DNA of 64,000 nt from Bacteroidia bacterium. GTDB lineage: Bacteria > Bacteroidota > Bacteroidia > J057. Under the pieces are notes generated by a model, which saw nothing but the letters and a program-made list of their open reading frames with translations, searched no databases and had not been told where the DNA came from. This document shows positions 17,592 to 25,818 of this stretch, one piece after another. Position numbers and translations under genes: made by a program. How positions within the stretch are numbered: the first letter of the stretch is position 1; each line of letters begins with the position of its first letter. The stretch lies in the NCBI GenBank assembly GCA_030430205.1, contig JAUIGE010000028.1, positions 1 to 64,000 of the forward strand, given 5' to 3'.

Positions 17592-18157
17592 GATGCTTGC
17601 GTTTTTTCTGCTTCTATCTCCTCATATCTCCGGGCTAATTTTCCATAACAGGATTTTGTCAACAGATACCAGGAATAATAGGAGAGGAATACGAGCACAG
17701 CACCCGCGACAAGTTCCAAAACAATGAGATTTGAAAAATGGGCGTGATCTCCCAATTGGAAAATGGTGAAGGCAAGCAGGGCGAGTGAAAGCATGAAAAA
17801 ATTCAGGCAGGCTGAGCGACTGATGCGGATTCGCATCCTGATATAGCTAAACTGCTCCTCTGTGCTGGCATCTTTGAGTAGGATCAGGAGACGTCTCATG
17901 GACTGGGCTCCCCCGGGGATAGACTGGCGGATTTTCTTTTCCTGCTTTTTCAGCAGCAGATCGGCCATATTGTCAATGATGATACCCAAAGGGTAGACAA
18001 AAGCCACCGCAATGGAAAGGGCAACGGTATCGTTGATACCCAGCTCAGATAAGCTGAAGCCTTCCATTCCGGTCACGCTAAGGACCAGCAGCAGGAGCCA
18101 GATCATCATTTGGATGCCAGCGATGAGGTGCTCTATGATAAGTTGTGTGGTTTTCAT
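17588..18157 (-). CDS. Four-helix membrane protein of unknown function
   Basis: 189 aa. Hydrophobic segments are MMIWLLLLVLSVTGMEGF, VALSIAVAFVYPLGIIIDNM, FFMLSLALLAFTIFQL and IVLELVAGAVLVFLSYYSWY, with a basic cytoplasmic loop between the second and third (LLKKQEKKIRQS, SYIRMRIRISRSA). No enzymatic motif. It is coupled to the downstream Nudix gene by a 4-bp overlap. The family is not recognised by name. Confidence 0.8.
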   Translation of the reverse strand: MKTTQLIIEHLIAGIQMMIWLLLLVLSVTGMEGFSLSELGINDTVALSIAVAFVYPLGIIIDNMADLLLKKQEKKIRQSIPGGAQSMRRLLILLKDASTEEQFSYIRMRIRISRSACLNFFMLSLALLAFTIFQLGDHAHFSNLIVLELVAGAVLVFLSYYSWYLLTKSCYGKLARRYEEIEAEKTQAS

Positions 18158-18316
18158 TTGAATGTCAGTATATGGGTTTGCCCTTCAGGCAATGAAATTG
18201 ACAAAATACTGAATGGCAGGCAAATATGTTTGCGGCTTTATTTTGCGGATTCAATCAGGGGAGAGATTTGGGGGAAAGATTTCAGGAGGAACACATAAAT
18301 TGACAGGAGAGCTGCT

Positions 18317-18324
18317 TATTTTTG
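18317..18324 (+). promoter_or_regulatory. Candidate -7 box (TATTTTTG)
   Basis: Matches TAnnTTTG, 32 nt before the ATG at 18356. A -33 TTTG at the expected spacing is not evident. Confidence 0.35.
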
Positions 18325-18355
18325 ATCACATACTCCTGTTTTTAAGCAAAAAATT

Positions 18356-18712
18356 ATGCCAACGATCGACCTGATTTCAATCATCCTGATGGCCTCGCTG
18401 TACATCCTTGCGGGTATAACCCATTTTGCCAAGCCAGGCCTATACCTCAAAATCACCCCCCAATGGGTTCCTTATCCCGAAAAAGTCAATATCCTGGTCG
18501 GTATCCTGGAAATAGGGCTGGGAGTTGCATTGCTTTTTCCGGAGACCCGATCTTATGCAGCCATTGGCATCATCGTCCTGCTGTTGGCGGTCTTTCCGGC
18601 AAATGTATATCATCATCAAAAGGCGAGGCAAAAAGGGAAAATGGTAGCCGCTACCCTGTTGCGCCTGCCATTACAGGCGGTATTGATTTATTGGGCTTTT
18701 AGCTTTATTTGA
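18356..18712 (+). CDS. DoxX/MauE-like small membrane protein
   Basis: 118 aa with four hydrophobic helices. ASLYILAGITHFAKPGLYLK and ILEIGLGVALLFPETRSYAA are the DoxX-like pattern (first helix ending AG..HF.KP, then G..E..LG). The C-terminal helix is RLPLQAVLIYWAFSFI. Members are often linked to thiol or electron-transport chemistry, but function is usually unknown. It is followed 24 bp later by the DUF1697 gene on the same strand. Confidence 0.8.
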   Translation: MPTIDLISIILMASLYILAGITHFAKPGLYLKITPQWVPYPEKVNILVGILEIGLGVALLFPETRSYAAIGIIVLLLAVFPANVYHHQKARQKGKMVAATLLRLPLQAVLIYWAFSFI

Positions 18713-18736
18713 GAAACAACTGATAGCAAGTGAAAT

Positions 18737-19255
18737 ATGAAAACCTGGATTGCATTATTACGCGGGATCAATGTGGGCGGCAAGCACATTATTCCGATGA
18801 AAGAACTCAGCAAGCTTCTGGAAGAAGCAGGCTTTGCCCAAGTGAAAACCTATATCCAAAGTGGAAATGTGGTTTTTCAACATGCCACCAGGCCCCGGGA
18901 CGAAATCGGCCAGCTGATTGAGGGAAAATTTGGTTTCAAACCTTCCGTTTTTATTTTGAGCGTCGAAGACCTCCAACGGGCTGCCGCAAACAATCCCTAT
19001 CCAACCGATATCGGTAAAACGCTCCACTTTTTCTTCTTTGACAAAGAACCGGAAACGGTAGATGAAGCACTTTTGACCTCTCTCCAGGCGGCCTCTGAAG
19101 AATTTGTGCTCATAGACAAGGTGTTTTATCTGTATGCACCAGACGGGATTGGCCGCTCAAAACTGGTGGAGAAAATAGGGAAAGCCTTTCCGGATGTTGA
19201 GATGACAGCAAGAAATTGGAATACCATCAACAAATTGCTGGCATTGGCGGGCTGA
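18737..19255 (+). CDS. DUF1697 family protein
   Basis: 172 aa with the full-length DUF1697 signature: WIALLRGINVGGKHIIPMKE at the N-terminus, VKTYIQSGNVVFQH, NPYPTDIGKTLHFFFF, and the C-terminal TARNWNTINKLLAL. Function of the family is unknown. The gene is intact and sits directly upstream of the operator palindrome of the decayed ATPase gene. Confidence 0.92.
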   Translation: MKTWIALLRGINVGGKHIIPMKELSKLLEEAGFAQVKTYIQSGNVVFQHATRPRDEIGQLIEGKFGFKPSVFILSVEDLQRAAANNPYPTDIGKTLHFFFFDKEPETVDEALLTSLQAASEEFVLIDKVFYLYAPDGIGRSKLVEKIGKAFPDVEMTARNWNTINKLLALAG

Positions 19256-19280
19256 TGGGTTTGTTGGCAAAAGGGTGATT

Positions 19281-19321
19281 TTTTATGCAAATTGAAAACA
19301 CAACTTTCAATTTGCATAAAA
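19281..19321. promoter_or_regulatory. 41-bp palindromic operator over the ATPase start
   Basis: Perfect 17-bp arms TTTTATGCAAATTGAAA (19281-19297) and TTTCAATTTGCATAAAA (19305-19321), 7-bp spacer ACACAAC. The right arm ends on the A of the ATG at 19321. A dimeric repressor site or an RNA hairpin masking the start would both fit. Confidence 0.8.
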
Positions 19322-20116
19322 TGTTAGGCCGTACGATAACAAATGAGCTTCTTCATGCTCTTCGAAATATGCCCGCGGTAGCCCTATTGGGGCCGCGACA
19401 GGTTGGCAAAACGACTTTAGCCCATGAGATAGTCGAAGCTCATTTCAAAAAGCCTGTATCCTACCTGGATTTAGAACTGGATACGGATTTGGCCAAACTA
19501 ACAGATGCGGAAGGGTATTTAAAAACATGTGCAAATCAGCTTTTGATCATTGATGAAGTTCAACTTAAGCCTGATTTGTTCAGGGTATTAAGGGGCTTAA
19601 TAGATATGAGAAAACGGGCTGGGGAATCCAACGCACAGTTTTTGCTTGTAGGATCAGCTTCCAGGGATTTGCTTCAACAATCTTCGGAGACATTGGCAGG
19701 GCGAATTCGATATATTGAGTTGAAACCGTTTAACGTTCTTGAGATCGAGGCTCTGGACTCTCTGGGATTTTCTCCCGAAAAGCTCTGGTTCAGAGGGGGA
19801 TTTCCACAGAGTTATCTGGCGCCAGACAATTCGGAGAGCTGGAAATGGCGTTCTGATTTTATTTCTGAATATGATGACCTATTGGGCCATCCGGTTTTGG
19901 GTCATTCATGGGAAGGATTTGTTATAGAAAATATACTGGGCAATTGAAATCAAGCGCACAGGCGCTCCTAAAGTGCGCGCCGGCTTCCACAAAGCATGTG
20001 CAGATGTGCAGGCCACAAAAAAATTTGTGGTTTACGGGGGGAAAGAACGTTTCCCACTTTCTCCTGATACCGAGGCTATCGGTCTGGTGGAGATAATGAA
20101 ATTATTGTCTGAATAA
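19321..20116 (+). pseudogene. Decayed DUF4143-type AAA ATPase
   Basis: The N-terminal two thirds are intact: Walker A LGPRQVGKTT, Walker B LLIIDEVQ, sensor LLVGSASRDLL and the GGFPQSYLAP segment. After FISEY the frame jumps directly to DDLLGHPVLGHSWEGFVIEN, which in full-length relatives lies many residues later, so an internal in-frame segment (the wHTH region) is missing. The frame stops at 19947, yet the next frame continues with the family C-terminus (IEIKRTGAPKVRAGFHKACA, FVVYGGKERFPL) to TAA at 20116. So a second deletion with frameshift removed most of the DUF4143 nuclease-like domain. Deletion sizes are judged from memory of the family. Confidence 0.85.
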
Positions 20117-20185
20117 CATTAGCATCAAAAACGAATCAAGCGAATCGAAACCCATATTGTTCCGAACTTACCGCAGCCTATCCGC

Positions 20186-21016
20186 ATGCAGGAATATGGC
20201 ATAGGCATTTTCATGCTCGCTTTCACCCGCTCAGCTTTGAAGAAAGCCCTGAAGAAACAGTATGTCACCGTTAATGGGGCACTGGCCACTTCAGCGACCT
20301 TCATACATGGAGGAGAAACCATCTGTCTTTCGATTCCTGAAGAACCCATTCCCCGGAAAAAGCTGATCTTTCCCCTGCAGGTATTATATGAAGATGAATA
20401 CCTGGCAGTGGTCCACAAGCCAGGAGGGATTTTGGTAAATGGCAATGGCTTCAAAACAATTGCCCATGCCTTGCCGCAAAATCTTACGGAAAGCACGCTT
20501 CCGGATGCGATCAGACCCCAACCCGTGCATCGCCTGGATTATCCCACCACAGGCATACTGCTGGTCGGAAAAACGAGCAGGAGCATCCGTGCTTTAAGCA
20601 AATTGTTTGAAGACAAAGAAATCAGGAAAAGCTACTATGCTGTTACCATAGGGGAAATGGCCTCGGAAGGAAGCATTTCTTCGGAAATTGATGGCCGCGC
20701 GGCTCAATCAGATTATACCCTCATTCAATCCGTGCCCTCCCAAAGATTTGGCCGCCTCAATCTGCTCCGCTTAATCCCCCATACGGGCAGAAGGCACCAA
20801 CTGCGCAAGCACCTCTCAGGCATCGGAAATCCGATCCTGGGAGATAAAGAATATGGGATGGAAAAGCTGATTCTAAACGGTAAAGGCTTGTATTTACATG
20901 CCTATTCACTGGAGTTCATTCACCCTTTTACGCAGGAAAAAATCTACCTGGAAGATGAGCTGCCGAAGCGGTTTAAAAAGATATTTCCTACTCCCCCGCC
21001 ACAGTCAGCCGGCTGA
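20186..21016 (+). CDS. RluA-family pseudouridine synthase
   Basis: 276 aa from the first available ATG. An S4-like RNA-binding part (ALKKALKKQYVTVNGALA, residues about 17-50) precedes the catalytic domain: YEDEYLAVVHKPGGILVNG, HRLDYPTTGILLVGKT (catalytic Asp118), and LLRLIPHTGRRHQLRKHL. It isomerises uridines in rRNA or tRNA. The frame stays open upstream to the TAG at 20119 and reads KRIETHIVPNLPQPIR, which looks like conserved coding sequence, but it contains no ATG or GTG. The true start may be non-canonical or lost in the rearrangement that damaged the neighbouring ATPase gene. Confidence 0.9.
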   Translation: MQEYGIGIFMLAFTRSALKKALKKQYVTVNGALATSATFIHGGETICLSIPEEPIPRKKLIFPLQVLYEDEYLAVVHKPGGILVNGNGFKTIAHALPQNLTESTLPDAIRPQPVHRLDYPTTGILLVGKTSRSIRALSKLFEDKEIRKSYYAVTIGEMASEGSISSEIDGRAAQSDYTLIQSVPSQRFGRLNLLRLIPHTGRRHQLRKHLSGIGNPILGDKEYGMEKLILNGKGLYLHAYSLEFIHPFTQEKIYLEDELPKRFKKIFPTPPPQSAG

Positions 21017-21091
21017 CGACCAAAACTCATTGACCCTTACATTTCAACAGAAACTGAAGTCCATTTCCAGCAATAATAAGGGCTATTTCTC

Positions 21092-22609
21092 CTACAAACG
21101 CAATATGCCCGGCTGCCACAGCTTTCTGCCCTTGTGCCTGTACATGAGGAGGAGGTCCGGAGAGATTTTGCAGAAAAATTGATACGCATAAGCCTCATAC
21201 TCCGCAGTATCCAATTCCAACAAAGGTCGGATGCTTCCATCGCTGTCCACAATGGAAAGCTGGTGCTTTAGGTTGTCTTCAAATATTTCCAGCTTTTTTA
21301 AGCCCTTCACATCGCTCACTCTTTCATCAAAAGAAATCAGCAGGCCGCGATTTCCTACCATAGAAAAAAAACTTCCCTTAGCTTCTCCTCTTCCTACACA
21401 GGACACCCACTCCACTTGTTGAGATGGAGAAATATGCATGATCCTGATATCTCCAGAGAAATACTCTGTTGTTGATTCGTCCATAGAACCATTAACCTTG
21501 CGGAATACTTCTTCGAATAAGAGCGTTATTCCGCCATCTGGCTGTTGCGCAAAGTACCTCAAATCGATGCTGATGGTTCCATTCTCATTTCTATTCCAGT
21601 GATCACAGCCTTCCTGGAAAACGGACTTGTCTGAAAAGGAGAATAAGGCCACATCCTGCGTGGCTTCCTTTTCGGCTAAGACATTTACCAGAAAAATGCC
21701 ATCCTGCATTTCCCTTCGCAAACTTAATCCCGTAGCATTTTCAAAAATTCCGAAACAAATCAACTCCCCTTTTGCGTTTACCGCCAGCATCGTTTTTCCC
21801 AAAAAGACTTTCGCCTTTGCTAAGCCAAACTCAAAATGCGTGGAGTCCTGGCCTTTTTGCGAAAAAGAAAAGACACGGTACTTATAGGAGGGCACACGAT
21901 CAGCAGTAAATAGATTTTTCTGCTTCCCCACAAATTGAAAGCCACCATAAAAGACTTCAGCCCGATCCGTTACAACAAGATTTTTGAACAAAAAATCTCC
22001 TTTCTGGCTTCGCAAATCAATTTCACCAGCCCAGATTTTATCAAATTCCTGGTCATAGACCTGCACGATCGCATGCTCATCCACTCCTTTTTCGCTCAAA
22101 GTATGGGCGATACAGACCCTGGAAGAATCTTCCGAAAAAACCAATAAAAAGGCCTCTGAGTCGGGCTCCGAGTCGGCAGTAAATGCATGAATAACTTTTT
22201 CATGTTGAGCTGATAAGCTTTCCAGGTCATATTCGATCGCCACTATTTGGTAGCTTTTCTTTTTGGGAAACTTGTCCAGACAAATGATAAAAAGGTGGCC
22301 CTTAATCCAAACCGTCTCTATATAAAACCTCGGCCCCTTGCCAGAAAGTTTAAAAGCTTCTTCCGTTTGCCGAACCAATTCCAGCTTCTGTGTATATGAG
22401 CTCAGGTGAATGCTCAAAGGCTGATTTTCAGATTTAGTAAAACGGCTTTGCCTAAAGTATAGCCTTTGCCCCTTCGAACCCAGGTAGGTAGGGAATCCAT
22501 AAGCAGGATGTACCTTGAATTCATGGCCCCAGCTTAGCTCCTGAGCATGCACCTGAGGGCTGGAAAGAAGACAAAAAAGGAGGAGGAGAGTTGGGAGGTG
22601 TTTTAACAT
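21092..22609 (-). CDS. Secreted protein of unknown function, probable beta-propeller
   Basis: 505 aa from ATG at 22609 (signal peptide LPTLLLLFCLLSSPQVHA). The body is a succession of short strand-turn units with recurring patterns such as HAIVQVYDQEFDKIWAGEID, FLFKNLVVTDRAEVFYGGFQ and LAVNAKGELICFGIFEN. These resemble blades of a propeller. It has the same length and layout as the protein at 48675-50174 (GITLLFEEVFRK here versus AILTMEEVYSD there), so the two look like distant paralogs. No sorting domain at the C-terminus. Confidence 0.75.
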   Translation of the reverse strand: MLKHLPTLLLLFCLLSSPQVHAQELSWGHEFKVHPAYGFPTYLGSKGQRLYFRQSRFTKSENQPLSIHLSSYTQKLELVRQTEEAFKLSGKGPRFYIETVWIKGHLFIICLDKFPKKKSYQIVAIEYDLESLSAQHEKVIHAFTADSEPDSEAFLLVFSEDSSRVCIAHTLSEKGVDEHAIVQVYDQEFDKIWAGEIDLRSQKGDFLFKNLVVTDRAEVFYGGFQFVGKQKNLFTADRVPSYKYRVFSFSQKGQDSTHFEFGLAKAKVFLGKTMLAVNAKGELICFGIFENATGLSLRREMQDGIFLVNVLAEKEATQDVALFSFSDKSVFQEGCDHWNRNENGTISIDLRYFAQQPDGGITLLFEEVFRKVNGSMDESTTEYFSGDIRIMHISPSQQVEWVSCVGRGEAKGSFFSMVGNRGLLISFDERVSDVKGLKKLEIFEDNLKHQLSIVDSDGSIRPLLELDTAEYEAYAYQFFCKISPDLLLMYRHKGRKLWQPGILRL

Positions 22610-22784
22610 GGGTTTTGGATTTAGGGGGTGAATAAACGGAAAATAGGGGGCTTGGGCAAGATGGAGTATGGATTTTCCCACCCAAAAGGCGGCACATGCT
22701 CCGTTGTGATCGACCCTTTCCTGGGCTCGCTACTGTTTTAATTGCTACATTTTATTTCTAAATTCCGGTAAGTAATCACTTCCA

Positions 22785-25652
22785 ATGAGAAATGTAACCA
22801 TTTTTTTCCTGCTGTGCCTTTTGCCTTTAATTATACTCCCACAACCACAAATAAACCTGGACTCCTTATGGGATGTCTGGCATGATCCCTCACTGGCAGA
22901 TAGCAGCAGACTCCATGGAATAGAGGTCATTATTCAGGACAACTACCTCAACAGCCTGCCGGACAGTGCTTTTTATTATGCTGAGTGGGCATACACCCTA
23001 GCTGAAAAGAAAAAGCGGTATGGCTCGATGGGCTATGCCCGAACCTTACAAAGTCAATCTTTCAAAAACAGAAATAGGTTTGCCGAAGCCATCGAATATG
23101 AGGAGAAGGGGCTGAAGTGCTATGAAGCTCAAGAAGACAAGAAATTGATTGGCAGATCCTATTATAATCTTGGAAACCTGTACTTTTTACAGGGAAAACT
23201 CCCTCAGGCCATTCCGCTTTATTCGCAGGCGCTTAGCTTTTTTGAAAAATCAGGGGAGAAGAATCAAATAGATCAGGTAAACTATATCATAGGCACTTGT
23301 TATTTAAGTGTGGAAGAGCCTGAGAAGGCCCTGCCATATCTTCGTAAATCACTGAAATTCAAGGAAGAAGACGGCAAATGGCATGTTGTCGCATCCTTAC
23401 TTTCTACTATAGGCCAGGCTTATTTTCACCTGGGTGATACGGCCCAGGCCATTGCATACAATCTCCAAAGCCTGGAGGCTTTTAAGGAATTTCCTGCTTC
23501 TCCTGCCAGGGCGCAGCCGCTTCAGGTACTGGCTACCATTTATTATGAAAAAGGAGACGAGGAGCAGGCCATCCGGTATTGTAAACAAAGCCTTGAGATA
23601 TTTGAAGAAAGGGGGCCTGAATTCGCTACAACAGCTGTAAGGCGTATTTTAGGCAAAATTTATTTTGCGCAGGGAAAGCTGGATGAGGCCCTTCCCCAAT
23701 GGATCAGGATACAGGAAATCAGTCAAAAGTATCCACAAGCTCCCATGGAAAAGGAGGATTACCGGTATCTATATTTGACCTATAAGGCACAGGGGAAGTA
23801 CCCACTCGCCCTGGAAATGTATGAAAACTATCATCAGGCCCAGGATAGCAGTCGAAAAAATGAAAACACCAAAGCCATGATGCGCTTTGAAGTACAGGCT
23901 GAATATGATAAACAAAAAGCCCTGGATGACCTGGCTTTTGAAAAGCAAAAGGAACAACAGAGACTCATCTCGCTCGGCATAGGCCTGGTCTTGCTGCTCA
24001 GCCTGGTATTTGCGGCCATAATCTGGAATCGCCTGAAGCTTAGCCGTCGGCAAAAGCGGGAAATAGAAGCCCAAAAACAACTTGTCGAGCAGAGTGAACA
24101 GTACAAAGAGAAATTTCTTGCTAATATTTCGCACGAGTTTCGCACCCCGCTTACGGTGATCATGGGTATGACAGAGGAACTAGAGAAAAGCCCGGAAGAA
24201 GCCAAAAAAATGATTTTTCGCAATAGTGAAAACCTCCTCAGTCTGATCAACCAATTGCTGGATTTATCCAAACTCGAATCTGGAAAACTAGGCATCAACC
24301 TCATCCAGGCTAATATTATTCCCTATATACAATACCTAAGTGAATCCTTTCAATCCTTTGCAGAAACGAAAGATATTCAACTGCTTTTTTACCAGGATGT
24401 AGCGGAGTTGGTGATGGATTATGATGAGGAAAAAGTGCAACAAATTGTTTCCAACCTGCTCTCAAACGCTATTAAATTTTCTCCCCAAAAAGGAAAGGTC
24501 AAAGTACATGTCAAGGCCCAACACCAAAATGGAAAAGAGGAACTGATCCTGCAAGTCAAAGATACGGGTATGGGGATTGAGCCATCCAGCTTACTCCATA
24601 TATTCGACCGATTTTATCAGGTAGATAATTCTCATAGCTACAAAGGGGAAGGCACGGGCATCGGACTGGCCCTCGCCAAAGAACTGGCAGAAATGATGCG
24701 GGGAACTATTTCCGTAACAAGTGAAATCGGAAAAGGAACAGAATTTACGGTTGTCCTGCCGGTAAGTAGAGAAGCTGATCTACAAGTCCTGGATAGGCCT
24801 CTTTCCAGAAAAATCATGATACAAGCAGAGAAGGATCAACCTTCTTTTCCCCTTAAAGAAAAAGCGATCGCTAACGACCAGATTTTGCCTGAAGATGAGC
24901 TTCCCTTATTACTTATTATTGAAGACAACCCAGATGTCGCCACCTATATAGAGACTTGTCTGGAAGGCCTATACCGAATCGAGAAAGCAGAAAATGGGCA
25001 GGTGGGGATCGACAAAGCCATCGAAATGGTGCCGGATATCATCATCACAGATGTGATGATGCCTCAAAAAGATGGCTTTGAAGTATGCAACTTCCTCAAA
25101 CATGATGAGCGGACCAGCCATATTCCGATCGTCATGCTGACGGCCAAAGCCTCGATCGAGGATAAACTCACCGGCCTTCAAAAAGGCGCAGATGCCTACC
25201 TGATCAAACCCTTCAATAAGCAGGAGTTATTTATCCGCCTGCAAAAGCTGATTGAGTTGCGCTTGCAACTGCAGAAACGCTACAGCGGGGCCGCCCTGTT
25301 TGATCCGGCTCTGAGGCCTGAAGCTTCCCCGGATATAGAGGATGTTTTTCTGGTAAAACTGAAGGACATCATACAGGCGCATCTGGATGACTCAGAATTC
25401 AGTATTCCTCAGTTTTGTACAGAAGCAGGATTGAGCCGCACCCAAATGCATCGAAAGCTAAAGGCTTTGACGGATATGTCCGCTACCCATTTTATCCGCT
25501 CCTTTCGCCTGCAAAAAGCAAAAGAATTACTCCGAAGCACCGATCTCAATGTCTCGGAAATTGCCTACGATGTAGGATTCCGGGATCCAGCCTATTTTTC
25601 CACGAGTTTTTTAGCAGAATTTGGGGTTTCGCCCAGCGAGATGAGAAATTAA
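22785..25652 (+). CDS. Hybrid two-component regulator: TPR sensor, kinase, receiver, AraC output
   Basis: 955 aa. Signal-like N-terminus, periplasmic TPR repeats (about 50-360, for example YYNLGNLYFLQGKLPQAIPL), coiled coil, one membrane segment (ISLGIGLVLLLSLVFAAIIW, about 393-413). HisKA follows with phospho-acceptor His in NISHEFRTPL (near 449), HATPase with DTGMGIEP and GEGTGIGLALAK, receiver with IIEDNPDVA and phospho-Asp in ITDVMMPQKDGF (near 755), and an AraC HTH (FCTEAGLSRTQMHRKLKALT to YDVGFRDPAYFSTSFLAEFG, about 868-955). All catalytic residues are present. It probably controls the adjacent cargo gene; direct repeats at 25723 are candidate binding sites. Confidence 0.95.
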   Translation: MRNVTIFFLLCLLPLIILPQPQINLDSLWDVWHDPSLADSSRLHGIEVIIQDNYLNSLPDSAFYYAEWAYTLAEKKKRYGSMGYARTLQSQSFKNRNRFAEAIEYEEKGLKCYEAQEDKKLIGRSYYNLGNLYFLQGKLPQAIPLYSQALSFFEKSGEKNQIDQVNYIIGTCYLSVEEPEKALPYLRKSLKFKEEDGKWHVVASLLSTIGQAYFHLGDTAQAIAYNLQSLEAFKEFPASPARAQPLQVLATIYYEKGDEEQAIRYCKQSLEIFEERGPEFATTAVRRILGKIYFAQGKLDEALPQWIRIQEISQKYPQAPMEKEDYRYLYLTYKAQGKYPLALEMYENYHQAQDSSRKNENTKAMMRFEVQAEYDKQKALDDLAFEKQKEQQRLISLGIGLVLLLSLVFAAIIWNRLKLSRRQKREIEAQKQLVEQSEQYKEKFLANISHEFRTPLTVIMGMTEELEKSPEEAKKMIFRNSENLLSLINQLLDLSKLESGKLGINLIQANIIPYIQYLSESFQSFAETKDIQLLFYQDVAELVMDYDEEKVQQIVSNLLSNAIKFSPQKGKVKVHVKAQHQNGKEELILQVKDTGMGIEPSSLLHIFDRFYQVDNSHSYKGEGTGIGLALAKELAEMMRGTISVTSEIGKGTEFTVVLPVSREADLQVLDRPLSRKIMIQAEKDQPSFPLKEKAIANDQILPEDELPLLLIIEDNPDVATYIETCLEGLYRIEKAENGQVGIDKAIEMVPDIIITDVMMPQKDGFEVCNFLKHDERTSHIPIVMLTAKASIEDKLTGLQKGADAYLIKPFNKQELFIRLQKLIELRLQLQKRYSGAALFDPALRPEASPDIEDVFLVKLKDIIQAHLDDSEFSIPQFCTEAGLSRTQMHRKLKALTDMSATHFIRSFRLQKAKELLRSTDLNVSEIAYDVGFRDPAYFSTSFLAEFGVSPSEMRN

Positions 25653-25680
25653 CTGATAGTCAGTTCGTTGTGGCGTTGTT

Positions 25681-25704
25681 TGTACTTGTTTTGCTACAAG
25701 TACA
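25681..25704. promoter_or_regulatory. Inverted repeat after the hybrid regulator gene
   Basis: Perfect 9-bp arms TGTACTTGT (25681-25689) and ACAAGTACA (25696-25704), 6-bp spacer, 28 bp after the regulator stop; a run of seven T follows at 25710-25716. It could be a weak terminator or a regulatory site. Confidence 0.5.
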
Positions 25705-25722
25705 CATGATTTTTTTGTCCTA

Positions 25723-25760
25723 TGGAACATGATCCAAAGCCTTTGGAACATGATTCAAAG
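25723..25760. promoter_or_regulatory. Tandem direct repeats, candidate operator for the AraC-type output
   Basis: TGGAACATGATCCAAAG (25723-25739) and TGGAACATGATTCAAAG (25744-25760) differ at one base and are 21 bp apart, two helical turns. They lie 58 bp upstream of the T9SS cargo ATG at 25819 and downstream of the hybrid regulator, the usual place for sites bound by its output domain. Confidence 0.55.
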
Positions 25761-25818
25761 GCCGATGAGCGCTTGAACTGCACATTTGTGACATGTTTAA
25801 CCTCATCAAATAATTATC

